From NCBI RefSeq assembly GCF_040954645.1, contig NC_092809.1:128887914-128951913 (forward strand): a DNA stretch of 64,000 nucleotides. Reading direction: 5' to 3'. Shown in pieces: positions 11,729 to 23,260 of the stretch. Below the pieces are notes generated by a model that was not told the DNA's origin, ran no database searches, and saw nothing but the letters and a program-made list of their open reading frames with translations. This stretch comes from Diabrotica undecimpunctata. Taxonomy: Eukaryota > Arthropoda > Insecta > Coleoptera > Chrysomelidae. The translations under genes and the position numbers were made by a program. How positions within the stretch are numbered: the stretch's first letter is position 1; each line of letters opens with the position of its first letter.

Positions 11729-12069
11729 TTGTGGTAATTTCTGGTGTTTTCTGTCCTAGCGTCATTTGTTCTTCCTCTGCATAGAGCTTTTTTAGGTAGT
11801 CAATCCACGTATCCTTTTCTATGTGTTTTGGTTCTATTAGTTCCTTTACCTTCGTTCTTTGACCTCTTATGAAGCGCCATATTTCCTTTTGCAGACTGTA
11901 AAAATCATGTTCCATTTCTTTCGAAAAGCGTTCCCGGTGATCATTTTTTATATTTCTTACAAGTGCATGTGTTTCGTTTCTAATTGTCTTTTAATTATGG
12001 TATGCCTCTTATGTTTTGGTTGACATGTATTTCAGATAAGCTTTTTTTTTTCTTCACATTTTTCCTCCA

Positions 12070-12580
12070 TCATCATCATCAGTGGTGCTACAGCTCTAGT
12101 TGAGCCTTGACCTTCCCCAGTCTATTTCGAAAGTCGTTTCTGTTCATCGCCAACCGTTGCCAATTTGCCGCGCCGATTTTCCTTGCGTCCTCGTCCACAC
12201 CGTCCCTCCATCTCAGTCGTGGTCTGCCTCTACTCCTATTTCCCACTGGGACCGATAATAGAGTTCGTCTGGGTGGGTAATTTTCATTTGCTCTTGACAC
12301 ATGTCCAGCCCATCTAAGCCTACCTATTTTTATGAAGGATATTACATCTCTACCATTTACTATTTTTTTATACTTCTCGTACAATTCGAAATTATATCAC
12401 TTTCTCCAAATACCATTCTCACAGATTGCGCCCATGATTCTACGTAGTATCTTCCTTTCGAAGAGGAACAGACCATTTGCGTATGTTTTGGAGATGGTCC
12501 ATGTTTCTGACCCATATGTCAGCACTGGTAGGATGAGTGTTCTATATATTATTAGTTTGGTTTTCTGGCTTTTCCTCCAC
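12070..12580 (-). mobile_element. Nested D-like LINE 3' end with (atg)n tail
   Basis: A 5'-truncated LINE C-terminal fragment inside the LINE B linker. The TSD ttttcctcca is at 12060-12069 and 12581-12590, with a further tandem copy at 12570-12579, so the right edge is uncertain by about 11 bp. Minus-strand frames encode TYGSETWTISKTYANGLFLFERKILRR (split here only for description), a gap or frameshift near 12390, and then IGRLRWAGHVSRANENYPPR and SRGRPRLRWRDGVDEDARK up to a stop at 12088. This is the conserved C-terminal region of a LINE related to family D. Removing it restores the B linker frame (EKWRKNVKKKKAYLKY). Confidence 0.8.
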
Positions 12581-13110
12581 TTTTCCTCCACTTCTCTACA
12601 AAACTATGGTGTTCTTCGAATTGGGAATGATTTATTTTTATTTACATTTCTTTCACCAAGAACTTCCTTGGCCGAGGCTAAGATATTAGACTTCATTTTT
12701 GAACAGTTTTCGTCGACTGCATCACTTTCTGTGATATATGTGTTTCTGCTTTTTTCGGTTATTCTTTTTTGGAATAGGTATCTTGTGAAGTAATCCCGTA
12801 AGCTTTCGACTTTTATCTTTGTAGTGTATTCTGGTGTTTTGTTATCACATTTATGTGTTTTTATTCGGATTTTACACAATACCATTTCTGCTGATGTTAG
12901 TGCTCTTACATCCAAGCTTTAAGCAGGAGGACTGTAACTCTCTATTCGACACAATATAGTCTATTATAGATCTTTGTCTTCTACTGTTTTCAAAAGTATA
13001 TTTGTATTGTACTTTGTGAGGGAAAAATGTATTATTAATACATATTTCGTTTATGCTGCAGAGATCCGTCAGAAGGTCTCCGTAATAGAGAAATTAGACT
13101 GCTAATACCT

Positions 13111-14229
13111 CTCAATATTATCACTTTAATGCCTTAATACTGCTTATTGCACAATTTTGAACGCTTTTCCTATGTCAACATATACACGTAATATGATCTT
13201 TATACATAAACCCTATATATCAACCACCTCAGATCGATCGTAAACTCACATTCCTTATGTAGTTTGTATATTGGAATCTAATGCGTTTTTGGCATGACGC
13301 TATCTTTGATTTTTTATCAAACACTTCATCATTTATTTCTTGAGCTACCCTCTTTCCAACAATCCAGCATACGTCAAGATCTGACGAGCCGTTCTACCCC
13401 AACTACAAAAAGCGTCAAAAATGATCAGAATTGACCTTAGTTTTTAGGTCTAATTAAGTTTTAATTGTTTTTAATCATTTTCCCATAAGAACTAACATGT
13501 AGCATCTCCACCAAATACGCCGTACCGATACAGGCTCTTTATTTACTTCAAATAATTATTTTATTCCAATTTCTGTTGAAGTTATTCGTTTGTTACCTTT
13601 CTGTTTTGCGCTCAACTCTTTGCTCTACTCTAAAGGCCATGCAGTTTATTTGTCTATTGGCAATTCTGGACTTCTATCATGACCGTTTTACTTCAATGCA
13701 GAAGTGGGAACTTGTTTTATGTATATATTTTATCTATGTAAACTGATGTTTCAGTCGCAAAATTCATTTATATTATTTAAATCTCTTTTGAGGTGAGTAC
13801 ATATTAATATCATTTCATATTATTTGTAGTTGATAATATCTTTAAATTTAATACTTTGCCAATATTCAGTGTCTCATTCATAATTTCTTATAAATTTTTT
13901 TGACATAACCTAACTCTCTAGGCCACGTTCTGTTCAACTTTATGGATAGTATATTTATGTATGTAGGATCTTCATTTAATTTAAGTAATTTCTTTTGTTG
14001 ATAAATATATTCACTTAATTCTTGTCATTTGCTTTTCTATATATTTGATAATCTTCTTAAAATTGTAATTATATATGTTATTTTGGTAAAACATGGCAAG
14101 AAAATGGAACGCATTGATTCATCCAATTTGCAGAAAATATGCCATATCAGATTTCTGAACTATTTGTATAAATTACATCAGATACAAGCATGGAATCATT
14201 GTTCAAAACCATTTCACTGAACGATTTTT
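13111..14229. other. Mostly unassigned stretch with a short RT-like relic
   Basis: At about 13150-13182 on the minus strand the phrase YVDIGKAFKIV resembles RT motif A of a LINE, and QKRIRFQYTNYIRN upstream may belong to it, so a badly decayed LINE piece probably lies at 13110-13300. From 13300 to 14229 I see nothing recognisable. Confidence 0.35.
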
Positions 14230-14454
14230 AGTGCAGGGTTCGTGATCGATATCCACAAGTTGCCTTTGAATGTTCTCCTGCCGTTCCCAAAAACGTACTT
14301 GTGTGAAACGGCATATACAGCTACAAAAATAAAATACGACAATAGACTGGATACCGAACCAGACATAAATTCAACTTTGTTTCAACTTTCTTCTATTAAT
14401 GCTGACATTACCCAGTTGATGAGGAATAAAATACAATTTCATGCCTCCCAATAA
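14230..14454 (+). pseudogene. hAT transposase C-terminal fragment (ZBED/SCAN-like type)
   Basis: The C-terminal dimerisation region of a hAT-superfamily transposase of the type found in ZBED5 and SCAN-domain proteins. The frame at 14242-14454 reads LNVLLPFPKTYLCETAYTAT, then KYDNRLDTEPDINSTLFQLS, and ends MRNKIQFHASQ at the usual C-terminus. The preceding residues VRDRYPQVA are in another frame, so there is a frameshift at about 14262. The catalytic part and the zinc finger are absent. It stops just before the tail of LINE B copy 2, which may have inserted beside it. Confidence 0.75.
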
Positions 14455-15151
14455 ATTAACTTCTTCTTCTTCTTCTTTTTATTTAGCCATGACTCTGTCT
14501 GTTTTTCAATGCGCCTCCAGTTAGTTGTCGTTCCATCGTTTTTGTGGTCATTCTACTGATCGTCTTCCTATTGGGGAACCGTCTCTTGCCGTCTTTACTA
14601 CTCTATTTGTTGTCATTCGACTTATATGATCGTTTTATTCTACTCTTCTATTTCTTACCCAATTCTTAATGTTCTTCACCTTGTATCTACGTCGTATATC
14701 TGTACTTCTAGCTCGGTCTCATAGTGTCTTGCCATCAATTTTTCTAAGTGTTTTCATCTCTGTTGTTTCTAACATCCTTTTCGTCCTCTTTGTGTCAGGT
14801 CATGTTTCTGCTGCGTATGTCATTATTGATCTGATGACTGCTTTGTAAATTCTGCCTTTCAATTCTTTCATATTTTTTTATTTATAATTAATTATAATAC
14901 TTTTATTTCTCCATATTGTTTCATTCAGGCAGCCTGCGGCTTTGTTTGCTCTATTCACTTGATCTTCCACTTCAGTTTCGAGCTTTCCGTAGCTAGATAA
15001 TGTGATGCCTAGATATTTAAACTCCATCACTTGTTCTATTATCTGACCTTCCAGCTCCAATTTACATCTTAGTAAATTTGCGGTTGTAACCATGCATTTT
15101 GTCTTTTTTGGGGAAATTAACATAAATTTTCTGGTGGTTATATTAAATTGG

Positions 15152-15303
15152 GAGGTATTTGCCTTGAAACAACACGCTGGATGGACGACATTGGACTAAT
15201 ATCCAAGAAATGGCAACAAGAAGCACAGAACCGTGAAGAGTGGCGAAAAAATGGGAGAGACCTATGTCCAGCAGTGGACAGAAGAGGTTGCATGATGATG
15301 ATG
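15152..15303 (+). mobile_element. Nested 152-bp LINE C 3' end with (gat)n tail
   Basis: A short, strongly 5'-truncated LINE tail inserted in opposite orientation to its host. The TSD atattaaattgg is at 15140-15151 and 15304-15315. It encodes the last residues of an RTE ORF2 (RWMDDIGLISKKWQQEAQNR, then EEWRKNGRDL) followed by cagcagtggacagaagagg and a gatgatgatgatg tail. The same 3' end occurs, on the other strand, at 63290-63623. Confidence 0.9.
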
Positions 15304-15306
15304 ATA

Positions 15307-15804
15307 TTAAATTGGTGCAGCATACGTTGTTAATCGTCTTAACTTTGAGGGAGTAGTATTGTGTCGTCTGCATAGCAGATTATTTTGAGTTGTTTTTCTC
15401 CCATTTGGTATCCTTTTGTTAGTTCTTATTTTTTTTATTATTTCATCCATAGCCAGGGTGAAAAATAAAGGACTCAGGGAGTCTTCCTGTCTTATCCCAT
15501 TGTCAGCTTCAATAAGGTCGGTTAGTTCTTCATCCACTTTTAATTTTATTATGTTGTTTTGGTAAATATTTTTGATCCTTTTGATAATTCCTCGAGGTAT
15601 CTCTCTTGCGTACAATAAGTAGATAACATCCTTTAATTTGACCCAGTCAAATGCCTTCTTAAGGTCCACGAAACATAGATATGCCGGTTTGTTGTATTCT
15701 AATGATTTCTCTTGCACTTGTCTCATTATAAATATAGTGTCGGTGCATAATCTTCCCGACCTAAAACCTTGTTGTTCTTCTGCTAGTGTTATAATTTCAT
15801 TCAT
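15307..15804 (-). pseudogene. LINE B copy 2 reverse transcriptase segment
   Basis: This frame encodes EEQQGFRSGRLCTDTIF, motif A as CFVDLKKAFDWVKLKDV, and motif B as GIRQEDSLSPLFF, where the usual Gly of GIRQGDS is replaced by Glu. A frameshift shortly after puts the catalytic box (ICYADDTILL, about 15360-15390) in a different frame. Together with the inserted LINE C tail this copy is dead. Confidence 0.85.
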
Positions 15805-16019
15805 TTATTTGTTATCACTTTGGTTGTTAATTTTAGTGTTGTTTTTCATAAATTAATTCCTCTGTAATTTTCCGGGTCCAATTTGTCTCTTTTTGGAGAG
15901 AGGTATTAGGATGCTTGATCTCCATTCTTGAGTAATTCTGTTTTTTTCTATTATTTTTTGGATTAGTTTTATTAGTTGTAAAAATCATTTATTCATCATC
16001 AATTTATTTAGATTGAAAA

Positions 16020-16140
16020 TTTCACACAGATGGCCTAAGCAGTGTAGTGCTGCTGACTCCATACCACTAACACAGGTTCTTCAGCCAGGATGTTCTTCAT
16101 CGTCCAGGACCACGTTTGCCTTCTATTTTTACCCAAGCAT
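16020..16140 (-). mobile_element. Short LINE family A fragment
   Basis: The minus strand reads KIEGKRGPGR, stop, RTSWLKNL and WYGVSSTTL, the conserved end of the family A ORF2, with stop codons. Neither end nor tail is preserved. Confidence 0.65.
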
Positions 16141-16639
16141 ACTCAACTGAAAAATTACAAACAATTGAAGATTATTTATATGTTCTTCTTCTAGCATCGG
16201 CTAAAGTTCGCAAATACATCGCTAATTTTATAGATAAGTCATCAATTGCAAGTAGTCCAGCTAAAATAATAAGATTAAAATTTTCAGAACGTAAAAATAT
16301 AAGAAAAGAGCATGGTTTAATTATCTATTGTCTGTAAATTTTATTTTAATATGATTTAACGGCTAGTGTACAAAACAGTTCATCATGTATTATAATCAAG
16401 TCAGGTAATATCCATATTTACTCTTTACACTCTTATTATTTAGATAATATCTGGAGATTAGACTGTATAACATCTGTTATTAATAAATCTCTTTACAGTT
16501 AAAGAAAGAATTGTAATCGTTTTAACAGCTTGTAATTATTTATTTACAATTATTGTTTAAACTGCTTGAATTCATTAGAAGAAATATTAGTTCTAACAGT
16601 CATAAAATATATTTTTACAAAGAAAAGACCTCCAAAAGG
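16141..16639. other. Unassigned AT-rich stretch
   Basis: A 73-codon plus-strand frame starts at 16116 and runs through this stretch. It has no similarity I recognise, and its beginning overlaps the LINE A relic in the other direction, so I do not call it a gene. Confidence 0.4.
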
Positions 16640-16669
16640 AAAAATATAGCGTCCGGTAAGGTTGATCAC

Positions 16670-17247
16670 GACAGCGAGAGCGGAAAAAGCAAGTTTAATT
16701 GTTGCAAAAGTAAGAAAATACGCACAATAATATGAGTGTAAAGTGTGGAAAACCATTCCATAAATCGGGATTGGGCCGGAAAACTTCAAATTTTAGATGA
16801 AACCCGTGTGATTTGTTGTTATTGTAAGATAACCTTGAATAGTGGGTGGAAAATACGATCATTCATCTGCTAAATGAACTAATTTGTGAGTTGAGAAGTA
16901 AAAATCAAATCCTAGAGGAAAATAATAAGCTGCTATGGAAAAAAATAGAAAGCATAGATAAAAAGTTACCAAAAAATTCCATCGAGATAAAAATTCCGCA
17001 AAAACTAAGAATAACAATAAAAATCCATGTGATAGAGACCACAAGGTCAGTTGATGCAGTCACAGAACAGCCATTTTGTTCTGTGGATTTGTCTGAGCTG
17101 CCACCTAAACCAAGAATATCAAGTAGTTCAATTGCACTCGTGACGCCTGTTAAAGATATTAACCGTCAGCTGATTGAAGATGAAAATGATAAATCGGAAA
17201 CCCAAAAAAATAGTTTTTTACAAAACAACTCTTCCAATACTTATTAA
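16670..17247 (+). pseudogene. CR1-group LINE ORF1, PHD-like finger and coiled coil
   Basis: The start reads FNCCK, then SVKCGKPFHKS and, in another frame, LDETRVICCYCK, a Cys/His pattern like the PHD-type finger at the start of many CR1-group ORF1 proteins. The frame from 16846 then encodes a heptad-rich segment (LLNELICELRSKNQILEENN) expected to form a coiled coil, and a hydrophilic tail rich in Pro and Ser. ORF1 proteins of this kind bind element RNA. Frameshifts in the finger region make it non-functional. Confidence 0.65.
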
Positions 17248-17543
17248 ACGACCAGATCCACTTCAGAGAACCAATGAGAATGCTGGAAGTATCCTGAGTG
17301 TGGCCTAAAAATAAATGCCGTTTTTGCTGTCAGGTTTCGATCCAAAGACGGCTTAAAGCTCAGTAAATACTTAACTACCTAAAAGAAAGAAAACTGGATG
17401 AAAACGTTATCTGCAAAAAAAAATAAAAACCAGGACAGATAAGTATAAAAGTTTATTTAAAATTACTGTTCCAGAACTAAAAATACCTCATATAATGAAG
17501 CAAGAATTATGGCCAAACGGTGTAATTTTAAACCATTTTCAGA

Positions 17544-18270
17544 ATGTACAGAGGCACCCCAGTGTCAAAAGACAGTCTACAGCACACACTAAAATCAGTA
17601 ATCCATTTAAATACGCAATCAATTAGAACAAGTATTGATTCCATTAATTTTATCCTAGAAGATCATGATGAATGCTTTGCTCTTTGTTTAACTGAGCACT
17701 GGAAAACAGAAGAATATCTGAGGGACTACAATGTGAGGAATTTTAAACTGATATCTTCATATTGTAGAAGCAGTTCACAGGAACATGCTGGCACTGCGGT
17801 ATACATCAAAGACACATTTATTGCAAAAGCCCGAGAAGATATTTCTAGTTTATCAGAAAGAACGGTGTTTGAGTGTTCCGCTGCAGAGGTGCGAGTTGAT
17901 CAGAAGATTGTTATTCTATCCATCTACCCAACAGAAGACCCACAAGTTTTAATAAACAAATTAGACCAAATACTTTGTGATTTAGTTGACAAGGACTCCA
18001 TTATTTATTTGGCTGGTGATTTTAACTTAGATATGCTGCTTGAGGGTGCAAGCCTGCCAGACACATTAAAAATATTTTTGAGCTTCTTTGATATTAAACC
18101 TTTCATCAAAGACTACACATCCATACAAGGTAACAAAAAATCCTGTATAGATAATATTTTTACAAATAATCTTGACATATTTGTAAGATTATATGATTCT
18201 ATTGTATTCAATCTGATCATACTGCTCAAAAGGTAAAATTTGAATTAAATAAATTTGAGTCAAATATAAT
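17544..18270 (+). pseudogene. CR1-group LINE ORF2 endonuclease domain
   Basis: An apurinic-like endonuclease that would nick the target DNA. Visible motifs in order: HLNTQSIRTSIDSINFIL (N-terminal Asn motif), CLTEHWK (catalytic Glu), GTAVYIKD, YLAGDFNLDML (GDFN box), SCIDNIFTN, and, after a frameshift at about 18210, SDHTAQ (final Asp-His). The domain is almost complete; only the frameshift before the SDH box and the decayed linker after it break it. The N-terminus before 17544 may be longer. Confidence 0.8.
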
Positions 18271-18840
18271 AAAAAAACGAATATTTAGTACGGAGAATGA
18301 AGATTTTTTAAATTCATGTTATGTAATGTAGACTGGGTATCGGTTTTTGAGACATTAGATGTAGATAATCAGTCGAATGCTTTTATGATTATAGTTCAGA
18401 AAATTTTTATACAATGTTTTCCACTCAAATAGATAACTACAGCAAATAAAAAAAATCACAAAAGTACTTTAAAAATGATGATATAAAATATTGTAAATAT
18501 AGGCTTGATCTATTGTTTACACTGTATAGTAATAATGTTGATTATAAAGATATTTACAGGATAGAAAAACGCAAATACAATTCTTTACTCGCTCAATCTC
18601 GAAAAAATTATTATAAAGAACGAACTGAAAATAGCGAAAATAAAACTAAAATGGCTTGGGAATTGGTAAAAGAGATTAATGGCAATTCCAAAAATCAAGG
18701 TAATTTCTGTTTAGAGGGTGACTAACGAAATAAATCAATTTATGAACTATAGGAGACTATATGGAGAACTATAGACCAATAAGCCTTCTTCCATCATTTT
18801 CAAATTCCCTGGTAGGAATTTGCTCAATTCTATATTTTTA

Positions 18841-19430
18841 CAGATTAGTCGAAGCTTGAATGAGGATAGGTGGTAGGTGTTCGTTCATATAAGGGGCAAA
18901 AAAGGGGTCATTATGTTTCTAGGTGCAGGGGATATGAGAGTCCATGGCTGTCGAACATTTGTAGGCCTTATCCTCAGTACTGTTCTCTAGTACGATGGAT
19001 TGTAAGTGCTTTAAGACATCAAGAAATAGGTGTACCACAACACTTAATCTCTTTTTTTTTGTGTGAGAGTGGAAATCTTCTTTGTGAATTTTACTTGGCG
19101 TCAGTTTTAATTCAGGCAGAGATGGAGTACATCCAAACAAATTTCTCCTTTTTGATGGTCTTGCCCCCAGATGTATCCATGGTACCTTACCTATCAACTA
19201 AACTACTCTCAGTTTACAAGCGCGTCACGTCTTTCCAGACCGTTCAATCGCCTACGCAGCCTCCGTCATCAATTTTTTATTTATCTGTATGTTTATATTT
19301 TATATTTAATTTATATTTGTCCTTCCTATCTTTCTCTTTTAAGAACTTCTTTCCTTTTTATAATTTTTAACAAAGCTCATTTTTCACTCGACTATGTGTT
19401 CCGCTCTAAAAACACACACTGGAGATCGAA
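18841..19430. other. Unrecognised stretch
   Basis: Two overlapping frames exist here, 166 codons on the plus strand from 18870 and 92 codons on the minus strand at 18919-19197. Neither shows motifs, signal peptide or family I recognise. The minus frame has a more protein-like, basic composition (GARPSKRRNLFG) and could be a relic. I leave it uncalled. Confidence 0.4.
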
Positions 19431-19431
19431 A

Positions 19432-19905
19432 ATGAGGGTATACAAAACTATTATCAGACCAATAGTATGTTATGCATGCTAGACATGGGTGATAACAGAA
19501 GAGACAAAAAGAAAACTGAAAGTCTTCGAAAGAAAAGTCCTAAGAAAGATATTTGGACCTATTAACGAAAACGGAATATGGATATCCAGGTAAAACCATG
19601 AACTCTACCAACTGTTCAAAGAGACACCCATCTCAGAATTCGTTAAACTTCAGAGACTTCGCTGGGCTGGTCATGTAGTAAGAATGGAGACAGAAAGATT
19701 GCCGAAAAGAGCCCTAGATAGTAAAATGCAGGGCGCAAAACCAAAAAGAAGGCCACGGAAAAGATGGAAGGATGAAGTGGCAGCGGACGCGCAAAATTTG
19801 CTAAACGTGAGAACCTGGAGAAGATCGGCGCGGGACCGACAAGGAGGCATAGTTTGGAGGAGGCCAAGGCCCGATTTGGGCTGTAGCGCCATTGGAGAGA
19901 GAGAG
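19432..19905 (+). pseudogene. LINE C-terminal fragment, D-like family
   Basis: One frame reads RVYKTIIRPIVCYAC, TAG, TWVITEETKRKLKVFERK, LRKIFGPINENGIW, TAA, NHELYQLF and RLRWAGHVVRMETERLPKR, ending in a basic GRPRKRW-like region and the tail near the gagaga run. This is the conserved end of a LINE ORF2 downstream of the RT. The two in-frame nonsense codons replace what is normally Glu in ETW and Tyr in RYNHEL. It is 5'-truncated. Confidence 0.8.
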
Positions 19906-19924
19906 ACAAGTGATTTTATTTGAG

Positions 19925-20609
19925 ACTACGCAATTTTCGTCCTGAACATATAAAAAATAAACATCGAAACAAGAAAGCAAAAAGAAATAGCTATTCTTCT
20001 TCTTTATGTGTCTTTTCCGTTCCAAGTTTAGCTATCATCTATATCAGCTATTTAAATTTTGGTAATTTTTCATGTAGAAGATCGTAAAGATCTGTAAGAC
20101 TCGAGTAAAAATCTGAGCAAAATGTTTTCAAACAACTTATCTGATTTATCTTCATAAAGTGTTATAATGTTTAGTATAAATATTATTCTCCTGCAGATAC
20201 AAAGTAACAGGTGTTTCTCTTGTGACAATTAACGATAGAAACAAGCGATATTTTATTTGCCTACTAAACGTAATTTTACAAAAAAATTATTTGTTTAAAT
20301 TGTCGATAAACTCAATACATTTCTTGTCATTCTCACGCTTAAATAATGAATTCGTCACACTTTTAACAGGTATTGTAACAACTTTCGACTTTTAGTAGGT
20401 GTCGAGAATACGCACTCCACAAAGAGGTATGACGTTATGTCACCATTTATGTTACTCTGGCATTCGATGAATTTGCAAAGTTGCTATATTTAAATTTATT
20501 CGGCACTAGCCATATACCAACTTAAAAAGAATTCGAAAAATATACCTGAATTTAATGAATGGACCATGCGAGCAGAATACGAGAATTTTGCTAAGTTCGT
20601 TAAATAGAT
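19925..20609. other. AT-rich non-coding stretch
   Basis: Nothing recognisable on either strand. Confidence 0.5.
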
Positions 20610-21526
20610 ATAGCATTTTTCATATAAAAATGCTTGCACGTCACAATTTATATAAAGTGACGTCACTTATATTTAAAATTTCCAGAACGTCAACCTTAGA
20701 GTTCAAATTTTCCTAACACAGCTAATAATACGAAACCCATACGGAACTGCCCCGATCTTTCATAGACGTCAACATGGTGTAATAATCAGAAAAATAAAAT
20801 CATCATTATATTGGAAATTTTAGCATTATATTGATTAAATAACCAAAAACATTTGTTATTATTAATAATATAAATTTTATGAAATAAGTCTTTAAGTCTA
20901 ATATTCCACATTCCACAAAATAATAATTTTAGTTAAATAGATTAGACAATTGTACGCAACTGATACCGGAATACTTCAAATTTTATTGACAGTTCAGCGT
21001 GTGGCAAAAGTGTATAAAGTGTTGCCGCTTTTTTAGAGTAAGAATTTTGTTTATGTTTGGTTTCTTGCACAATTTGATCATAATATAATATATATTAATA
21101 AATTGTATCTATAAATACATATTAAATTTAGATTAATAGCTTTAAAAACTAATTATTGTTGTGTATTGTGATTGTGCTATGCCAAAACTAATAAATAGTC
21201 TGTAGAAAGCTAATAAGCTTTCTTATAAGATAGATTATTTTGAACAAGAAATAATGACGGGACTTTTTTACTATTAAAGCCCTAAAAGAGGTAAGTTTAA
21301 AATTTATAATATATAATTTTGTATTAAAATGTTTTCTAATGGATTTTAGTGTGTTGCAGTAGTCTTAAAGCTTATTGTATTTACTGTTAATATAATAGTT
21401 TGACAAATAGTTGACATTTTAAAAATTCCTCACTTACTAATTATTCTGATGTTTTGGCAACGCTGTGGGGTTCTGACGTCGTAAATCTTGAATGACGTGC
21501 AAGCATTTTTATATGAAAAATGCTAT
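20610..21526. mobile_element. 917-bp element with perfect 34-bp terminal inverted repeats
   Basis: A 34-bp sequence starting atagcatttttcatataa (20610-20643) is repeated as its exact reverse complement at 21493-21526. The arm itself is nearly palindromic (gcattttt, catat, aaaaatgc). The flanks are agat at 20606-20609 and 21527-21530, which could be a 4-bp TSD; a TA duplication is an alternative because the arm begins at a ta-rich junction. No transposase frame lies inside, so it is a non-autonomous DNA transposon. gacgtcac-type motifs occur just inside both ends. Confidence 0.85.
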
Positions 21527-21639
21527 AGATGGATAGTTTAGTGGTAATAATAATCCAAAACTAACTGTTAAAAGTCAACTATAAATATAAATATAATTAA
21601 ATATAAATAAAGTAATTAGTTGTAAATATAAATTAAGAA

Positions 21640-22206
21640 CTTTTATTTTAACTGGACTATGTTATAAAACTTAATAGCTAAATAAATTGAACCATTTCTG
21701 GATCTCTCAAAGCGAACAAATTCTAGTACAAGATTGCTGTTGTTTCTCGTGGAATAATTGTGAAAATGGAAATATCCACCATTGTATTATAAGATTTTGT
21801 TTAATGTACAACATATACTGAATAATTATATATGCAAGGTAAAGTTAAAATTTTAAAAGCTTTAAAGGCGTTTCGGCAGTCTGCTCTATAACTGAGCTCA
21901 GAGATAATCCGAACACATTTTCTGCATTGCCCAAACACTTAATCAATATAAGAAGAGTGCCTCTAGGAGGGAACAGCTTAACTCAGATGATAATGAAAGT
22001 TGCAATAAAAAGCTGTTAAAATAGTTTCCCTAAAAGTTACTTGTGTAAGATTTCTTAAAACGAAAAGCTGTCGGGAAAGCTTTTTGTATAAATTAACTAT
22101 ATGTCGTTCCCAGGTTAATCCTGCATCCAAGTGTATCCAAAGAAACTTCGCCTCGGTTGCACATTGTGGTAGAGTAATGTCTTTTAAATGATCTAACTCT
22201 TGCAAG
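21640..22206 (-). pseudogene. CR1-like LINE ORF2 C-terminal fragment
   Basis: The minus strand starts inside the palm-to-thumb region (AKFLWIHLDAGLTWERHI), continues through KKLSRQLFVLRNLTQV, then in the same frame, across three nonsense codons (one replaces Tyr in the HLSY motif), to QCRKCVRIISEL and KILTLPCIY, and after a frameshift to HNYSTRNNSNLVLEF and AIKFYN. This end is typical of CR1/Daphne-like LINEs. An AT-rich tail follows at about 21550-21640. The upstream side abuts a plus-strand LINE A fragment at 22206. Confidence 0.75.
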
Positions 22207-22705
22207 TGAAGCTTTGGATTTGAAGATGAATATCAAGAAGACAAAAACACGAAATATTTCGAAATATCATTAACCAAATTCAATGATATATGTTATATCT
22301 TTCCTATACTGTTGTACCGAGTTGCGTGGTGGACTCTCACAGACGCTACCTGTAAGAAAATTGAGGCTTTTGAAATGTGGCTCTAGAATCCTAAAGATAT
22401 CCTGTACCGACCACGTTACTAATCAGGACGTTTTATTAAGAATGCAAAAAGAAAAAGAGCTGTTAACCACAATAAAAATAGCCAAACACGAATACCTCGG
22501 TGTAATCATGAGGAACTGTGAAAGATATGGGTTGCTTCAATTAATTCTACGAGGAAAAGAAGAAGGAAAACAAGGACCAGGAACTACGTACATGGTTCAA
22601 CACAACAACCACAAATATTTTCAGAGCAGCAGTGTGCCAAGCACAGATTACCATGATGGTTGCTAATATCCGAAACTGATAGGCACTACAAGAAGAAGAA
22701 GAAAG
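22207..22705 (+). pseudogene. LINE family A fragment, internally deleted
   Basis: The plus strand starts LDLKMNIKKTKTRNISK, the RT thumb signature, loses about 100 codons near 22250-22330, and resumes with WWTLTDATCKKIEAFEMWL and, in another frame, ILKISCTDHVTNQDVLLRMQ, YGLLQLILRGKEEGKQGPG. It ends ataggcactacaagaagaagaag, the common A-family 3' end. Confidence 0.8.
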
Positions 22706-22714
22706 ATATATGTA

Positions 22715-23260
22715 CCTGAGAAGAAATCGTGTAAGTCAGGAAGTTTAAATATTTGGGTTGTATGCTAAACGGAGTTGGGACCCTCAGTCTGAAATTAAGA
22801 ACAGAGTAAAACAGAAATGTTTTTTAACTCTTTTTAAATTTTTGTCTGATCGCAAGTCGGTTTTCAATCTGAGATACAAGATGTTAAACTGTTAAGTTTA
22901 GCCTGTTATTTTGTATGGAACGGAAGCATGGACGTTAAAGATCAGATCCATTAACAAATTTGAAGTTTTTAAATTAAGTAAAAACTATAAAGAGTGCATA
23001 TTTAGGGCACATATTACGAGGAGAATAGTACACTTTCCAGGAACTAGTATTAGAAAGAAAGATAGAGGGTAAAAGAGGACATGGACGTAAAAAGATGTCA
23101 TAACTGCGTGATATTCGCCAATTGAGAGGAATCCACAGTTATGAAATGCTTCGCAATGCTGCTAAAAATGAAATAATTTAATCCTGACTATACAACATTT
23201 GACCTAAGACAATGTACGGTGGACTCCTACGCAGAAACGCACTGCATCTTAAGAAGAATT
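22715..23260 (+). pseudogene. Second LINE fragment related to family A
   Basis: Frames encode FKYLGCMLNGVWDPQSEIKN, KQKCFLTLFKFLSDRKSVFN, VILYGTEAWTLK and then LERKIEGKRGHGRKKMS, LRDIRQLRGIHSYEML. Stops and frameshifts are frequent. The 3' end has cgcactgcatcttaagaagaa instead of the ggcacttgaagaagaag of family A, so this is a related but separate subfamily placed directly after the preceding fragment. Confidence 0.7.

Larger units (their letters stand above)
9853..13110 (-). mobile_element. LINE family B, copy 1, carrying two nested LINE insertions
   Basis: A minus-strand non-LTR retrotransposon of RTE-like type. From 5' to 3' in element orientation it shows an endonuclease C-terminal half (13110 to about 12918, with NNTFFPH and IIDYIVSN), a linker (12915 to about 11750), reverse transcriptase (about 11730-10779), a C-terminal region with RPDTATTQ-type sequence, and a 3' end of purine triplets after GRPRKRW-like codons (about 9960-9853). 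It is interrupted by a family A piece at 10226-10632 and a D-like piece at 12070-12580. The 5' half is missing. Two other copies of this family lie at 14461-15985 and 63131-64000. Confidence 0.85.
14461..15985 (-). mobile_element. LINE family B, copy 2, with a nested LINE C tail
   Basis: A minus-strand relic of the same family as the copy at 9853. The (ctt)n tail is at 14461-14478. In element orientation the RT fingers start at about 15980 (EWRSSILIPL), motif A follows at about 15665, and the C-terminal part with VNRANKAAGCLNETIWRNKS at 14878-15123. It is 5'-truncated and interrupted at 15152-15303. Confidence 0.85.
16640..18840 (+). mobile_element. CR1-group LINE relic with ORF1 and start of ORF2
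   Basis: A plus-strand LINE 5' part: ORF1 with a zinc-finger-like start and coiled coil (16670-17247), then the endonuclease of ORF2 (17544-18270), then a linker (18513-18725) and the first RT residues (NYRPISLLPSF at about 18771-18803). The distance from linker to RT is too short, so there is an internal deletion of roughly 100 codons near 18725-18745, and the RT core is lost. ORF1 followed by an AP endonuclease without RNase H fits CR1-like elements in insects. Confidence 0.75.

Noticed and set aside
18870..19370. 166-codon frame as a host gene
   Set aside because: No motif, no signal of splicing or start context, and an equally long frame exists on the other strand.
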